DNA of 64,000 nt from Arenivirga flava (GTDB lineage Bacteria > Actinomycetota > Actinomycetes > Actinomycetales > Microbacteriaceae), in assembly GCF_030161575.1 (NCBI RefSeq), contig NZ_BSUL01000001.1, forward strand, positions 2,709,809 to 2,773,808, written 5' to 3'. This document shows positions 1 through 9,652 of this stretch, in pieces. The notes under the pieces are model-generated. The model saw nothing but the letters and a program-made list of their open reading frames with translations. It did not search any database and was not told where the DNA came from. The translations under genes were made by a program, and so were the position numbers. Numbering within the stretch: position 1 is the stretch's first letter; every line of letters begins with the position of its first letter.

Positions 1-1
1 G

Positions 2-481
2 ATCACCCTGCTCAAGCAGGTCGTCGACCCCCAGCCGGGCTTCGAGGCCAGGAACTGGACGATCACCGCCACCCCGAACGCCTTCACCGGGCTCGGCGCG
101 CAGTCGAGGATCGGCGCCGAGTACTCGGCCGCGACCGGCGGCAACGCGGCGAGCACCGTCGAGGTCCGCCCCGGGCACGGCTACGCGCTCACGGAGGCGC
201 TGACCGACCAGGGCAGCAAGGTCGCCTACCAGGAGCTGCGCCTCGAGCAGCTCGTCAACGGCGCCTGGGTGACCGTGAGCTCGGCCTCGATCACGGCTCC
301 CGCAGCCGGTCAGAGCGCCGTCTACCGCTTCGTCAACGCACCGATCCCCGGAGTGGTGCTCCCGTTGACGGGAGGGATGAGCACCGACGCCTTCATGATC
401 GCAGGCGCCATCATCCTGCTCCTCGCCCTGTCTGGCGCCGTGGTGCACGGCTCCCGACGCCGACGGAGGAGCACCGCTTGA
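2..481 (+). CDS. LPXTG-anchored surface protein, C-terminal part (5' end outside window)
   Basis: Only the last 159 codons lie in the window; the frame is open from base 2. The visible part looks like a prealbumin-like (SpaA/pilin-type) surface domain, with a strand reading NWTITATP and another around RPGHGYALTE. It ends in a sorting signal: LPLTG at bases 359-373, a hydrophobic helix of about 20 residues, then a run of Arg residues. Such proteins are cut at Thr-Gly by sortase and joined to pilin or peptidoglycan. The position directly before a pilin and a class C sortase suggests the tip or a minor subunit of the pilus, which is inference because most of the protein is not visible. Confidence 0.75.
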   Translation: MTLLKQVVDPQPGFEARNWTITATPNAFTGLGAQSRIGAEYSAATGGNAASTVEVRPGHGYALTEALTDQGSKVAYQELRLEQLVNGAWVTVSSASITAPAAGQSAVYRFVNAPIPGVVLPLTGGMSTDAFMIAGAIILLLALSGAVVHGSRRRRRSTA

Positions 482-558
482 CCCGACATCCGTCATCGCA
501 GCCCCAGCCCCACCACCTCTCATCCCGCAGCAGAACCCGAACCCTGAAGGGGAATCCC

Positions 559-2088
559 ATGTCCCGCAAGACCTTCGCCGCCCGAGCGGCGGCCACCCTG
601 GGCGCCGTCGCCATCGGTGCCCTCGCGATCTTCGGCACCGCCGTCCCGGCGAGCGCCGCCGGCGCCAACATCGACGCCTCGCAGACCCGCACCCTGACCG
701 TCCACAAGCACGAGCGCACCGCGTCCAACGGCACCACGCCGGGCACCGGTCAGCAGATCACGGATGCGAACAAGAAGTCCGCCCTCGGCGCGCCGCTCGC
801 GGGCGTCACCTTCAAGGTGCAGCAGATCGCCGACATCGACCTGAACACCACGCAGGGCTGGGCGACCGTCCAGAACCTCACGGCGCAGCAGGCGGCCAAC
901 CGCGCGCTCGCCGCCGGCACCTCCGTCGTCACCAACGGCAACGGCGAGGCCGTGTTCTCGAACCTCCCGATCGGCGCCTACCTCGTGACCGAGACCACTG
1001 CGCCCAACACGGTCACCGACCGCACCGCGCCGTTCCTCGTCACCGTCCCGACGGCGACGGGCAAGGCGGGCGCTCCGTCCAACACCTGGGTGTACGACGT
1101 GCACGTCTACCCGAAGAACGCGACCTCGTCGCTCAGCAAGGTGCGCGTCCCGGCGGCGGCCGGCACCGCTGAGGCGGCGAACGCCGACCTGCAGCGCTGG
1201 AGCGTCGCGGCCCGCGTGCCGCAGATCGCCTCGAACGACTCCCTCGAGACCTTCTCCGTGGTCGACACCATCGACACCGCCGTCCTGAAGTTCCTCACCA
1301 CCGACGCGCCGACGGGCGTGGCCGCGGGCGGCACCGTGAGCCTGACCAACGCCTCGGGCGCCGCCGTCACCCTGACTGCCGGCACCGACTACTCGGTCGT
1401 GAAGAGCACCGACGGCAAGACGCTCACCCTGACCTTCACGCAGGCCGGTCGCACCATCCTCGCGGCCAACAAGGGCGGCACCGTCAGCCTCAACGTCCTC
1501 ACCAAGGCCGTCGCCGTCCCGACGACGACCCCGGCCGGCACCGTCACCAACAACGCCAGCAGCATCATCAAGGCCGCGAACAGCCCTGCCGTGACGAACA
1601 CCACGTCGGCCACCGCCACGGTCGCCTCGTTCCAGTTCTTCACCTACTCGCCCGTCACCGACAACGGCACGACCACCAAGTCGCCGCTCGCCAACGCCTC
1701 GTTCGAGATCTACCCGTCCAAGGCCGACGCCGAGGCCGGCACGAACAAGATCGTCATCGACGGCAAGTCGAGCTGGACCACCGACGCCAACGGCCAGTAC
1801 ACCTTCCCGGTGCTGAACTCGGGCACGTACGTCATCAAGGAGACCAACGCGCCGGTCGGCTTCGAGCTGCCCACGCTGAACATCCCGGACACCACCGCGG
1901 GCACCGGCACCACGTACTACGCCGAGCTGCCGCACAACCAGCAGCTCCCGACCTGGGCCCTGCCCTTCACGGGTGGCAACGGCCCCGTGCTGTTCGCGAC
2001 CGGCGGCGGCGCGCTGCTCGTGATCGCCCTCGGCGCCGCCCTGGTGGCCGCCCGCCGTCGCCGCGGCGCTGCCGAGATCGCCGCGTAA
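559..2088 (+). CDS. major pilin (shaft subunit) of a sortase-assembled pilus
   Basis: Structural pilin of 509 aa. The ATG at 559 is chosen because GAAGGGG lies just upstream and a Sec signal peptide (about residues 1-32, ending ASA) follows at once; an upstream in-frame ATG at 478 would bury that signal. The pilin motif WVYDVHVYPKN is at residues 177-187, so Lys186 is the expected cross-linking lysine. Lys50 lies in an HK strand typical of the first isopeptide domain. The E-box (VIKETNAPVGF) places Glu428 as the isopeptide catalyst. The sorting signal LPFTG is at 468-472, followed by a membrane helix and an Arg tail. The role of these motifs is known for SpaA/FimA-type pilins. The gene lies between another LPXTG protein and a sortase, 12 nt before the latter. 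Confidence 0.88.
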   Translation: MSRKTFAARAAATLGAVAIGALAIFGTAVPASAAGANIDASQTRTLTVHKHERTASNGTTPGTGQQITDANKKSALGAPLAGVTFKVQQIADIDLNTTQGWATVQNLTAQQAANRALAAGTSVVTNGNGEAVFSNLPIGAYLVTETTAPNTVTDRTAPFLVTVPTATGKAGAPSNTWVYDVHVYPKNATSSLSKVRVPAAAGTAEAANADLQRWSVAARVPQIASNDSLETFSVVDTIDTAVLKFLTTDAPTGVAAGGTVSLTNASGAAVTLTAGTDYSVVKSTDGKTLTLTFTQAGRTILAANKGGTVSLNVLTKAVAVPTTTPAGTVTNNASSIIKAANSPAVTNTTSATATVASFQFFTYSPVTDNGTTTKSPLANASFEIYPSKADAEAGTNKIVIDGKSSWTTDANGQYTFPVLNSGTYVIKETNAPVGFELPTLNIPDTTAGTGTTYYAELPHNQQLPTWALPFTGGNGPVLFATGGGALLVIALGAALVAARRRRGAAEIAA

Positions 2089-2100
2089 GCTGCACGCATC

Positions 2101-3234
2101 ATGAGCGCGGAGGGGTCGGAGCGGGGTCATCCCGCGACGGCCCCTCCGTCGCTCCCACCGGGCTCGGCGCCGGCCCACACAGGACGGGGCCGCCGCCGGG
2201 CCCGCTGGCGTCTGCCGAAGCTGGCGCTCGCCGTGGCGGTCGTCGCCGTGCTGGGCGCCGGTGTCGTGCTCTTCCCCTCCATCGCCGGCTGGCTGAGCCA
2301 GGTGCAGCAGGCCGCCGAGATTGGCGCGATCGACGGGGAGATCGAGGACCTGGGACCGGACGCGGTGCAGCAGGCCCTCGCGGGCGCGCGCGCGTACAAC
2401 GCCGCGCTCGTGGGCGGCGCGGCAGAGCTGCCCGCGAACGAACGGCTGCCGCAGGCCGTCGCGCCGGACCAGGAGGGCGATTACGCCGCGCTCCTCGACG
2501 TCGACTCCTCCGGGCTGATGGCCCGGGTCAAGGTGCCGAGCATCGCGGTCGACCTGCCCGTCTACCACGGCACCAGCGAGGCCGTCCTGGAGGAGGGCGT
2601 CGGCCATCTCGAGGGCACGGCGCTGCCCGTCGGCGGCGCCGGCACCCACGCGGTGCTGACGGGGCACCGGGGGCTCGCGACCTCCGAGCTCTTCACGAAC
2701 CTCGACCGGGTGCAGGTGGGGGAGACCTTCACCGTCGAGGTCTTCGGCGAGGTGCTCACCTACCGGGTGACGGACACGCGGGTGGTCGAGCCGGAGGACA
2801 CCGAGACGCTGCTGCCCGTGCTCGGCGAGGACCTCGTCACCCTGGTGACGTGCACGCCGCTGGGCGTGAACAGCCACCGCATCCTGGTGACGGGGGAGCG
2901 CATCCTGCCGACGCCGGCGGCGGATGTCGAGGCCGCGGGTCGGCCGTCCGAGCTGCCGGGCTTCCCGTGGTGGGCCGTGATCCTCGGCGCGGTGCTCCTG
3001 CTCGGCACCGTCTACGTCTGGTGGTCCGGTCGCCCGGTGCTCGCCGCAGGAGCGCGCAAGCGCCGTCGACGGGATGCCGAGCACCGCCTGGAGCACGCGC
3101 GGGAGGAGCGGATGAACCCCCGGACCCGCCGCGCGGAGCCCCGCCCGGGAACCGCCCCCGCTGAGCGCCGACCGCCCCGCGGAGCGCGACACGCCCGGCT
3201 TGCACGGAGTGCGAGCCTGTGGCAAACTTCTTGA
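2101..3234 (+). CDS. class C sortase (pilin polymerase)
   Basis: Membrane-bound transpeptidase, 377 aa, that would cut the LPXTG signal of the adjacent pilin and join it to the pilin-motif lysine of the next subunit. There is an N-terminal membrane helix (about residues 40-60), a sortase beta-barrel at about 135-275, a second helix near 290-312 and a basic tail. The catalytic set is visible: His189 in TGHRG, Cys251 in TLVTCTP, and Arg260 in SHRILVTGER. A second C-terminal membrane helix is typical of class C enzymes. It follows the pilin after 12 nt, so the two are probably one transcript. A promoter-like sequence for the ribosomal operon overlaps its last codons. Confidence 0.9.
   Translation: MSAEGSERGHPATAPPSLPPGSAPAHTGRGRRRARWRLPKLALAVAVVAVLGAGVVLFPSIAGWLSQVQQAAEIGAIDGEIEDLGPDAVQQALAGARAYNAALVGGAAELPANERLPQAVAPDQEGDYAALLDVDSSGLMARVKVPSIAVDLPVYHGTSEAVLEEGVGHLEGTALPVGGAGTHAVLTGHRGLATSELFTNLDRVQVGETFTVEVFGEVLTYRVTDTRVVEPEDTETLLPVLGEDLVTLVTCTPLGVNSHRILVTGERILPTPAADVEAAGRPSELPGFPWWAVILGAVLLLGTVYVWWSGRPVLAAGARKRRRRDAEHRLEHAREERMNPRTRRAEPRPGTAPAERRPPRGARHARLARSASLWQTS
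3200..3228 (+). promoter_or_regulatory. candidate promoter of the S10-spc operon
   Basis: TTGCAC (3200-3205), a 17-nt spacer and CAAACT (3223-3228) form a plausible sigma-70-type promoter at the end of the sortase gene. It would give a leader of about 340 nt before rpsJ. The spacing fits well but the -10 is not a perfect TANNNT, so confidence is moderate. Confidence 0.4.
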
Positions 3235-3574
3235 GTTCAAGACGCCACCGCTCCGCGTGTGGCTCACTCCCATGGACAGTGCACAATCCAGCGCCTCGAG
3301 CGCGAGAGGTTGGGCCGCGGGGAGCAGGACGCAGATTCAATCGACAACCGATGGGCCTGTGGCACCGCCATGCGCTCACCGGTGTGCTCGCCCGTCAGGA
3401 CGACACGCCCGAGCGCGGGGGTCGGTGAAGAGGACCGGGGAACCGGTTGCTCGAGAGCGGGGCCGGAGCGATCCGGGCCGGCTTTGACAGAAGAACAGTG
3501 TGCGAAGCAGAAGTGCTGCAGCAATCCCCTCCATCCGGCCGGATGGAACGGGTACGAAAGAGAGAGAGTCAGAC
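3235..3574 (+). other. 340-nt leader region before rpsJ
   Basis: No convincing gene is seen here. The stretch is likely the untranslated leader of the S10 operon. It holds an isolated TTGACA at 3484-3489 without a good -10 and a perfect 18-bp palindrome, TCCATCCGGCCGGATGGA, at 3530-3547, which lies 27 nt before the rpsJ start. The purine-rich GAAAGAGAGAGA just before the ATG is the ribosome binding site. Long leaders of S10 operons are often used for feedback control by a ribosomal protein (known for enterobacteria). No specific protein-binding structure could be recognised. Confidence 0.45.
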
Positions 3575-3883
3575 ATGGCGGGACAGAAGATCCGCATCCG
3601 ACTGAAGTCGTACGACCACGAGGTCATCGACTCCTCGGCGCGCAAGATCGTCGACACGGTCACCCGTGCGGGCGCGCAGGTCATCGGTCCGGTGCCGCTG
3701 CCGACCGAGAAGAACGTCGTCGTCGTGATCCGTTCGCCTCACAAGTACAAGGACAGCCGCGAGCACTTCGAGAAGCGCACGCACAAGCGTCTGATCGACA
3801 TCATCGACCCGACGCCCAAGGCCGTCGACTCGCTCATGCGCCTCGACCTGCCTGCTGACGTCAACATCGAGATCAAGCTCTGA
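3575..3883 (+). CDS. rpsJ: 30S ribosomal protein S10
   Basis: First gene of the S10-spc operon, 102 aa, the usual length. The start at 3575 ([16 protein letters not shown]) matches the family's N-terminus; the frame is open further upstream but without a sensible start. S10 sits in the head of the 30S subunit and, as NusE, also takes part in antitermination. The gene is preceded by a long leader and followed by rplC after 14 nt. Confidence 0.98.
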   Translation: MAGQKIRIRLKSYDHEVIDSSARKIVDTVTRAGAQVIGPVPLPTEKNVVVVIRSPHKYKDSREHFEKRTHKRLIDIIDPTPKAVDSLMRLDLPADVNIEIKL

Positions 3884-3897
3884 GGAACAACGCACTG

Positions 3898-4554
3898 ATG
3901 TCTACCGCTACCAAGACCGTGAAGGGCCTGCTGGGCACCAAGCTCGGCATGACCCAGGTCTGGGACGAGAACAACAAGCTCGTTCCCGTGACCGTCATCG
4001 AGATCGCGCCGAACGTCGTGACCCAGCTGCGCTCCGAGGAGACCGACGGCTACGTCGCGATCCAGATCGCCGCCGGCCAGATCGACCCGCGCAAGGTCAA
4101 CAAGCCGTCCGCCGGCCACTTCGAGAAGGCCGGCGTCACGCCGCGCCGCCACCTCGTCGAGATCCGCACCGCCGACGCCGCGGAGTACGCGCTCGGCCAG
4201 GAGCTCACCGCCGAGGGCACCTTCGAGGCCGGCCAGAAGGTCGACGTCGTCGGCACCTCCAAGGGCAAGGGCTTCGCCGGTGTCATGAAGCGCCACAACT
4301 TCAAGGGCGTCTCCGCCTCGCACGGTGCGCACCGCAACCACCGCAAGCCGGGCTCGATCGGCGCCTCGTCGACCCCCAGCCGTGTCTTCAAGGGCATGCG
4401 CATGGCCGGCCGCATGGGTGGCGAGCGCGTCACCGTCCAGAACCTGACCCTGCACGCGATCGACGCCGAGAAGGGCCTGGTGCTCGTCAAGGGCGCCGTC
4501 CCCGGTGCTCGTGGCCGTCTGGTCTTCGTCCGCACCGCAGTGAAGGGAGCCTGA
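3898..4554 (+). CDS. rplC: 50S ribosomal protein L3
   Basis: L3 binds the 3' end of 23S rRNA early in 50S assembly and reaches the peptidyl transferase centre. The 218-aa protein has the family start [14 protein letters not shown] and the long central loop with [16 protein letters not shown] and the [14 protein letters not shown] stretch that enters the rRNA core. It keeps the standard order after rpsJ and is 5 nt from rplD. Confidence 0.98.
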   Translation: MSTATKTVKGLLGTKLGMTQVWDENNKLVPVTVIEIAPNVVTQLRSEETDGYVAIQIAAGQIDPRKVNKPSAGHFEKAGVTPRRHLVEIRTADAAEYALGQELTAEGTFEAGQKVDVVGTSKGKGFAGVMKRHNFKGVSASHGAHRNHRKPGSIGASSTPSRVFKGMRMAGRMGGERVTVQNLTLHAIDAEKGLVLVKGAVPGARGRLVFVRTAVKGA

Positions 4555-4559
4555 TCACC

Positions 4560-5207
4560 ATGGCTACCATCGACGTCCTCGACGCGAAGGGCAAGAAGAC
4601 CGGCACGGTCGAGCTTCCGGCCGACATCTTCGACGTCCAGACCAACGTCCCGCTCATCCACCAGGTCGTGACCGCCCAGCTCGCCGCCGCGCGCCAGGGC
4701 ACGCACAAGACCAAGAACCGTGGAGAGGTCTCGGGCGCCGGCCGCAAGCCCTTCAAGCAGAAGGGCACCGGCCGCAGCCGCCAGGGCTCCGTCCGTGCTC
4801 CCGAGCACACCGGCGGTGGCGTGGTGCACGGCCCGACGCCGCGCGACTACTCGCAGCGCACCCCCAAGAAGATGATCGCCGCCGCTCTGCTCGGCGTCAT
4901 CTCCGACCGCGCTCGCGGCGAGCGCATCCACGTGGTGGAGGGCTTCGTCGTCGACGGCGCCCCGACCACGAAGGCCGCCGCCGCGCTGCTCGCCCAGGTC
5001 GCGACCTCGAAGAACGTGCTCATCGTGCTCCAGCGCGACGACGAGCTCAACCTCAAGAGCGTCCGCAACCTGCCGTCGGTGCATGTCATCTCCGCCGACC
5101 AGCTCAACGCCTACGACGTCGTCGTGAGCGACGACCTGGTCTTCTCGAAGGCCGCGTTCGAGGCCTTCGTCGCCAGCAAGTCCAAGAAGGAAGAGGTCAG
5201 CGCATGA
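4560..5207 (+). CDS. rplD: 50S ribosomal protein L4
   Basis: L4, 215 aa, with the conserved extended loop that lines the nascent-peptide tunnel ([16 protein letters not shown], about residues 64-79) and the GGGVVHGP turn after it. Changes in this loop cause macrolide resistance in other bacteria, but none is evident here. In Escherichia coli L4 represses its own operon; nothing in this leader proves the same here. The stop overlaps the rplW start (ATGA at 5204-5207). Confidence 0.98.
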   Translation: MATIDVLDAKGKKTGTVELPADIFDVQTNVPLIHQVVTAQLAAARQGTHKTKNRGEVSGAGRKPFKQKGTGRSRQGSVRAPEHTGGGVVHGPTPRDYSQRTPKKMIAAALLGVISDRARGERIHVVEGFVVDGAPTTKAAAALLAQVATSKNVLIVLQRDDELNLKSVRNLPSVHVISADQLNAYDVVVSDDLVFSKAAFEAFVASKSKKEEVSA

Positions 5208-5503
5208 CCGGCTACAACAAGGACCCGCGCGACGTCGTGATCGCTCCGGTCGTCTCCGAGAAGAGCTACAACCTGATCGACGAGGGCAAGTACACGTTCA
5301 TCGTGGACACCCGCTCGAACAAGACGGAGATCAAGCTCGCCATCGAGAAGATCTTCGGCGTCAAGGTCGCCTCGATCAACACGCTCAACCGACAGGGCAA
5401 GACCCGTCGCACCCGCTTCGGCACCGGCAAGCGCAAGGACACCAAGCGCGCCATCGTGACCCTGAAGTCGGGCTCCATCGACATCTTCACCGCGGTCAGC
5501 TGA
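5204..5503 (+). CDS. rplW: 50S ribosomal protein L23
   Basis: L23, 99 aa, lies at the tunnel exit and is the docking site for trigger factor and the signal recognition particle. The sequence shows the family features: an N-terminal [11 protein letters not shown] helix and the basic hairpin around [18 protein letters not shown]. Its ATG overlaps the rplD stop by 4 nt, indicating translational coupling. Confidence 0.98.
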   Translation: MTGYNKDPRDVVIAPVVSEKSYNLIDEGKYTFIVDTRSNKTEIKLAIEKIFGVKVASINTLNRQGKTRRTRFGTGKRKDTKRAIVTLKSGSIDIFTAVS

Positions 5504-5528
5504 CCGGCGGATCGAGAAGGACACGAGA

Positions 5529-6368
5529 ATGGCTATTCGCAAGTACAAGCCCACGACCCCCGGTCGTCGCGGTTCGTCGGTCGCCGACTTCGCCGAGATC
5601 ACCCGGTCGACCCCCGAGAAGTCGCTGCTGAAGCCGCTGCCGAAGACCGGTGGCCGCAACAACACCGGCCGCATCACCACCCGCCACATCGGCGGTGGGC
5701 ACAAGCGCCAGTACCGTCTGATCGACTTCCGTCGCAACGACAAGGACGGCGTGGACGCCAAGGTCGCGCACATCGAGTACGACCCCAACCGCACCGCGCG
5801 CATCGCGCTGCTCCACTACGTGGACGGCACCAAGCGCTACATCCTGGCCCCGAACAAGCTCTCGCAGGGCGACATCGTCGAGTCGGGCCCGGGCGCGGAC
5901 ATCAAGCCGGGCAACAACCTCCCGCTGAAGAACATCCCCGTGGGTACCGTCATCCACGCGATCGAGCTCCGTCCCGGTGGCGGCGCGAAGATCGCCCGCT
6001 CGGCCGGCGCCTCCGTGCGTCTCGTCGCGAAGGACGGCCCCTACGCCCAGCTGCGCCTGCCCTCGGGCGAGATCCGCAACGTCGACGTGCGCAACCGCGC
6101 CACGATCGGCGAGGTCGGCAACGCCGAGCAGTCGAACATCAACTGGGGCAAGGCCGGCCGTCTGCGCTGGAAGGGCGTCCGCCCGACCGTCCGCGGTGTC
6201 GCCATGAACCCGATCGACCACCCGCACGGTGGTGGTGAGGGCAAGACCTCCGGTGGTCGCCACCCGGTGAGCCCGTGGGGCCAGAAGGAAGGCCGCACGC
6301 GTCGTCCCAACAAGGAGAGCGACAAGCTCATCGTCCGCCGGCGCACCGTCGGCAAGAAGCGCAAGTAG
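5529..6368 (+). CDS. rplB: 50S ribosomal protein L2
   Basis: L2, 279 aa, is a core 50S protein needed for subunit association and peptidyl transferase activity. It shows the start [17 protein letters not shown], the central [16 protein letters not shown] region and the C-terminal [17 protein letters not shown] loop with the conserved His that reaches the active centre. A Shine-Dalgarno GAGAAGG lies before the ATG. Confidence 0.98.
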   Translation: MAIRKYKPTTPGRRGSSVADFAEITRSTPEKSLLKPLPKTGGRNNTGRITTRHIGGGHKRQYRLIDFRRNDKDGVDAKVAHIEYDPNRTARIALLHYVDGTKRYILAPNKLSQGDIVESGPGADIKPGNNLPLKNIPVGTVIHAIELRPGGGAKIARSAGASVRLVAKDGPYAQLRLPSGEIRNVDVRNRATIGEVGNAEQSNINWGKAGRLRWKGVRPTVRGVAMNPIDHPHGGGEGKTSGGRHPVSPWGQKEGRTRRPNKESDKLIVRRRTVGKKRK

Positions 6369-6380
6369 GAGTAGAGGAAG

Positions 6381-6662
6381 ATGCCGCGCAGTCTCAAGAA
6401 GGGCCCCTTCATCGATGACCACCTGCTTCGCAAGGTCGTCGCGCAGAACGAGGCCAACAGCAAGAACGTGATCAAGACCTGGTCGCGCCGCTCGATGATC
6501 ATCCCGGCGATGCTGGGCCACACCATCGCGGTGCACGACGGTCGCAAGCACATCCCGGTGTTCGTCACCGAGACCATGGTCGGTCACAAGCTCGGCGAGT
6601 TCGCGCCGACCCGCACCTTCCGCGGTCACGAGAAGGACGACAAGAAGGGTCGTCGCCGCTAA
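6381..6662 (+). CDS. rpsS: 30S ribosomal protein S19
   Basis: S19, 93 aa, in the head of the small subunit, where it contacts S13 and the intersubunit bridge. The protein begins [15 protein letters not shown] and contains the family signature around [16 protein letters not shown]. It is preceded by GAGGAAG and lies 12 nt after rplB. Confidence 0.98.
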   Translation: MPRSLKKGPFIDDHLLRKVVAQNEANSKNVIKTWSRRSMIIPAMLGHTIAVHDGRKHIPVFVTETMVGHKLGEFAPTRTFRGHEKDDKKGRRR

Positions 6663-6688
6663 CGCGGCGACGTAAGGAGGAGAAGAGA

Positions 6689-7081
6689 ATGGTGGAGTCG
6701 ATCGCACGCGTGCGTCACATCCGCGTCACGCCTCAGAAGGCCCGTCGTGTCATCAACCTCGTCCGCGGCAAGCAGGCGCAGGAGGCACTCGCCATCCTGA
6801 AGTTCGCCCCGCAGGCGGCCAGCGAGCCCGTCTACAAGCTCGTCGCGTCGGCCATGGCCAACGCGCGCGTCAAGGCGGACAGCACGAACACCTACCTCGA
6901 CGAGCAGGACCTCTACGTGTCCCGCATCTTCGTCGACGAGGGCACCACCCTGAAGCGGTTCCAGCCGCGCGCCCAGGGCCGTGCCTTCGCCATCCGCAAG
7001 CGCACCAGCCACATCACCGTCGTGCTCGCCACGCCGGAAGAGGCTGCTGCGGCCACGACTTCCAAGAAGGCGGCCAAGTAA
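6689..7081 (+). CDS. rplV: 50S ribosomal protein L22
   Basis: L22, 130 aa, whose beta-hairpin reaches into the nascent-chain tunnel next to L4. The globular part ([19 protein letters not shown]) and the hairpin region near [19 protein letters not shown] are typical. The C-terminus carries a short Ala/Thr/Lys tail (about 15 residues) beyond the usual end. A strong AGGAGGAG site precedes the ATG, and the stop overlaps the rpsC start by one base (TAATG). Confidence 0.98.
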   Translation: MVESIARVRHIRVTPQKARRVINLVRGKQAQEALAILKFAPQAASEPVYKLVASAMANARVKADSTNTYLDEQDLYVSRIFVDEGTTLKRFQPRAQGRAFAIRKRTSHITVVLATPEEAAAATTSKKAAK

Positions 7082-7827
7082 TGGGACAGAAGGTCAACCC
7101 GTACGGTTTCCGTCTGGGCATCACCACCGACCACGTGTCGCGCTGGTTCTCGGACAGCACCAAGGCCGGTCAGCGCTACGCCGACTACGTGGCCGAGGAC
7201 GTCAAGATCCGCTCGATGCTCAAGACGAGCCTCGACCGCGCCGGCGTCGCCCGCATCGAGATCGAGCGTCAGCTCGGCCGCGTGCGCGTCGACATCCACA
7301 CGGCCCGCCCGGGCATCGTGATCGGCCGCCGCGGCGCCGAGGCCGAGCGCATCCGCGCCGACCTGGAGAAGCTCACCAAGAAGCCGATCCAGCTCAACAT
7401 CCTCGAGGTCAAGAACCCCGAGGCCGAGGCCCAGCTCGTCGCGCAGGGCATCGCCGAGCAGCTCTCCGCCCGTGTCGCGTTCCGTCGCGCCATGCGCAAG
7501 GGCCTGCAGGGCGCGCAGCGCGCCGGCGCCAAGGGCGTGCGGATCCAGGTGTCGGGCCGTCTCGGCGGCGCCGAGATGAGCCGTTCGGAGTTCTACCGCG
7601 AGGGTCGCGTGCCGCTGCACACCCTGCGCGCGAACATCGACTACGGCTTCTACGAGGCCAAGACCACCTTCGGCCGCATCGGCGTGAAGGTCTGGATCTA
7701 CAAGGGTGACATCACCAACAAGGAACTCGCTCGCGAGCAGGCGAACCAGCGTTCGTCGCGCCCCGAGCGCGGTGACCGCCGTCGTGGCCCCCGTGCCGAG
7801 GCGGTCGGAGCAGGAGCTGAGGCCTGA
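7081..7827 (+). CDS. rpsC: 30S ribosomal protein S3
   Basis: S3, 248 aa, lies at the mRNA entrance of the 30S subunit. It has the family N-terminus [14 protein letters not shown], a KH domain with the GXXG loop in [15 protein letters not shown] (about residues 79-93) and the C-terminal S3 domain ending in a variable Arg/Glu-rich tail. It is translationally coupled to rplV and ends 2 nt before rplP. Confidence 0.98.
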   Translation: MGQKVNPYGFRLGITTDHVSRWFSDSTKAGQRYADYVAEDVKIRSMLKTSLDRAGVARIEIERQLGRVRVDIHTARPGIVIGRRGAEAERIRADLEKLTKKPIQLNILEVKNPEAEAQLVAQGIAEQLSARVAFRRAMRKGLQGAQRAGAKGVRIQVSGRLGGAEMSRSEFYREGRVPLHTLRANIDYGFYEAKTTFGRIGVKVWIYKGDITNKELAREQANQRSSRPERGDRRRGPRAEAVGAGAEA

Positions 7828-7829
7828 TC

Positions 7830-8249
7830 ATGCTGATCCCCCGTCGCGTCAAGCACCGTAAGCAGCACCACCCCAAGCGCAGTGGCCAGGCCACCGGCGG
7901 CACCCAGGTGTCGTTCGGCGAGTTCGGCATCCAGGCGCTGACCCCTGCCTACGTCACCAACCGTCAGATCGAGTCCGCTCGTATCGCCATGACCCGTCAC
8001 ATCAAGCGTGGCGGCAAGGTCTGGATCAACATCTACCCGGACCGCCCGCTCACCAAGAAGCCCGCCGAGACCCGCATGGGTTCCGGTAAGGGCTCGCCCG
8101 AGTGGTGGGTCGCCAACGTCAAGCCGGGCCGCGTCCTCTTCGAGGTCGCCGGTGTCGACGAGACCCTCGCCCGTGAGGCCCTCACGCGCGCAATCCACAA
8201 GCTGCCCCTCAAGGCACGCATCATCAAGCGTGAGGACGGTGACGCGTAA
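7830..8249 (+). CDS. rplP: 50S ribosomal protein L16
   Basis: L16, 139 aa, contacts the A-site tRNA and is added late in 50S assembly. It starts [17 protein letters not shown] and carries the conserved [17 protein letters not shown] stretch with the WWVA motif. The TAATG overlap with rpmC implies coupled translation. Confidence 0.98.
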   Translation: MLIPRRVKHRKQHHPKRSGQATGGTQVSFGEFGIQALTPAYVTNRQIESARIAMTRHIKRGGKVWINIYPDRPLTKKPAETRMGSGKGSPEWWVANVKPGRVLFEVAGVDETLAREALTRAIHKLPLKARIIKREDGDA

Positions 8250-8572
8250 TGTCCATCGGATCGAAGGAGCTCGCTCCTGTTGAGCTCGACACCTTCGAGG
8301 ACGAGCGCCTCGTCGACGAGCTGAAGAAGGCCAAGGAGGAGCTGTTCAACCTGCGCTTCCAGTCGGCCACCGGTCAGCTCGAGAGCCACGGCCGTCTCCG
8401 CGCGGTCAAGCGCGACATCGCGCGCATCTACACGGTGATCCGCGAGCGCGAGCTCGGCATCCGGGCCACCCCCGCTCCCGTCGAGAAGGCCCCGGCCAAG
8501 GCGAAGAAGAGCACCAAGAAGGCCGAGGCCGCCGAGGCCGAGACCACCGAGACTGCCGAGGAGGCGAAGTAA
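8249..8572 (+). CDS. rpmC: 50S ribosomal protein L29
   Basis: L29, 107 aa, a small coiled-coil protein near the tunnel exit. The core (about residues 8-75, with [16 protein letters not shown] and [14 protein letters not shown]) is normal. The rest, about 32 residues, is a low-complexity Ala/Lys/Glu/Thr tail that ordinary L29 proteins of about 65-75 aa lack. Tails like this are known in several actinobacterial ribosomal proteins. The start overlaps the rplP stop and the stop overlaps the rpsQ start. Confidence 0.97.
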   Translation: MSIGSKELAPVELDTFEDERLVDELKKAKEELFNLRFQSATGQLESHGRLRAVKRDIARIYTVIRERELGIRATPAPVEKAPAKAKKSTKKAEAAEAETTETAEEAK

Positions 8573-8886
8573 TGGCTGAGACGAAGCAGACCGCCGGACA
8601 CGAGTCCGCGGAGCACGACGTCAAGGACGCCGACGCCCGCGGTTACCGCAAGACGCGTCGCGGCTACGTGACCAGCGACAAGATGGACAAGACCATCGTC
8701 GTCGAGGTCGAGGACCGCGTGAAGCACCCGCTGTACGGCAAGGTCATCCGCCGCACGTCGAAGGTCAAGGCTCACGACGAGCTGAACACCGCCGGCATCG
8801 GCGACCTCGTGGTCATCAGCGAGACCCGTCCGCTGAGCGCCTCCAAGAACTGGCGCCTGGTCGAGATCCTCGAGAAGGCCAAGTAG
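8572..8886 (+). CDS. rpsQ: 30S ribosomal protein S17
   Basis: S17, 104 aa, a primary 16S rRNA-binding protein with an OB fold. The family core begins around [19 protein letters not shown], so about 20 acidic residues form an N-terminal extension compared with the usual length of about 85. The signature [18 protein letters not shown] is present. It is coupled to rpmC through TAATG. Confidence 0.97.
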   Translation: MAETKQTAGHESAEHDVKDADARGYRKTRRGYVTSDKMDKTIVVEVEDRVKHPLYGKVIRRTSKVKAHDELNTAGIGDLVVISETRPLSASKNWRLVEILEKAK

Positions 8887-8920
8887 ACCCCGGTCTGCTT
8901 GAGGAACTAGGAGAACAGCA

Positions 8921-9289
8921 GTGATTCAGCAGGAATCCCGGCTCAAGGTCGCCGACAACACCGGCGCCAAGGAGCTCCTGACGATCCGCGTGCTCGGTGG
9001 CTCGGGCCGCCGCTACGCGGGTCTCGGCGACATCATCGTCGCCACGGTCAAGGACGCGATCCCCGGCGGCAACGTCAAGAAGGGCGACGTCGTCAAGGCC
9101 GTCATCGTCCGTACCAAGAAGCAGACGCGCCGTCCCGACGGCTCGTACATCAAGTTCGACGAGAACGCCGCCGTCATCCTGAAGACCGATGGTGACCCCC
9201 GTGGCACCCGCATCTTCGGACCGGTCGGTCGTGAGCTCCGTGACAAGAAGTTCATGAAGATCGTCTCGCTCGCCCCGGAGGTGCTGTAA
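8921..9289 (+). CDS. rplN: 50S ribosomal protein L14
   Basis: L14, 122 aa, at the subunit interface. The start is GTG ([20 protein letters not shown]), fixed by the family's invariant N-terminus and by AGGAGAA upstream. This gene opens the classical spc part of the operon after a 34-nt gap with no visible terminator, so S10 and spc sections probably form one transcript. Confidence 0.98.
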   Translation: MIQQESRLKVADNTGAKELLTIRVLGGSGRRYAGLGDIIVATVKDAIPGGNVKKGDVVKAVIVRTKKQTRRPDGSYIKFDENAAVILKTDGDPRGTRIFGPVGRELRDKKFMKIVSLAPEVL

Positions 9290-9292
9290 GCC

Positions 9293-9652
9293 ATGGCGAA
9301 CATCAAGAAGGGCGACCTGGTCCAGGTCATCAGCGGTGCGTCGCAGGCGCGCGGCGGTGACAAGGGCAAGCAGGGTCGCGTCATCGAGGTCCTGGTCGAG
9401 CGCAACCGCGTCATCGTCGAGGGCGTCAACTACGTCACCAAGCACGTGCGGGTCGGCCAGACCCAGCGCGGCGCGAAGACCGGCGGCATCGAGACCCACG
9501 AGGCCCCGATCCACATCTCGAACGTCGCGCTCGTCGACCCCGAGACCAAGAAGCCGACCCGCGTCGGCTTCCGTACCGAGGACGTGGTGAAGGACGGCGT
9601 GAAGAAGACCGTCCGCATCCGCTACGCCAAGAAGTCCGGAAAGGACCTCTGA
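9293..9652 (+). CDS. rplX: 50S ribosomal protein L24
   Basis: L24, 119 aa, an assembly initiator that binds the 5' region of 23S rRNA. A KOW motif is seen at the N-terminus ([12 protein letters not shown], then [10 protein letters not shown]). The C-terminal half includes the [20 protein letters not shown] loop. It lies 3 nt after rplN, and its stop overlaps the rplE start (TGATG). Confidence 0.98.
   Translation: MANIKKGDLVQVISGASQARGGDKGKQGRVIEVLVERNRVIVEGVNYVTKHVRVGQTQRGAKTGGIETHEAPIHISNVALVDPETKKPTRVGFRTEDVVKDGVKKTVRIRYAKKSGKDL

Noticed and set aside
520-3273. Long antisense open frame of over 900 codons opposite the pilin and sortase
   Set aside because: Arg/Gly/Ala-rich composition typical of the complement of high-GC genes, with no start site or known domain. 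Real genes occupy the plus strand.
3484-3489. TTGACA as the main S10 promoter
   Set aside because: There is no acceptable -10 at 16-19 nt. TTGCAC-N17-CAAACT at 3200 is a better pair.
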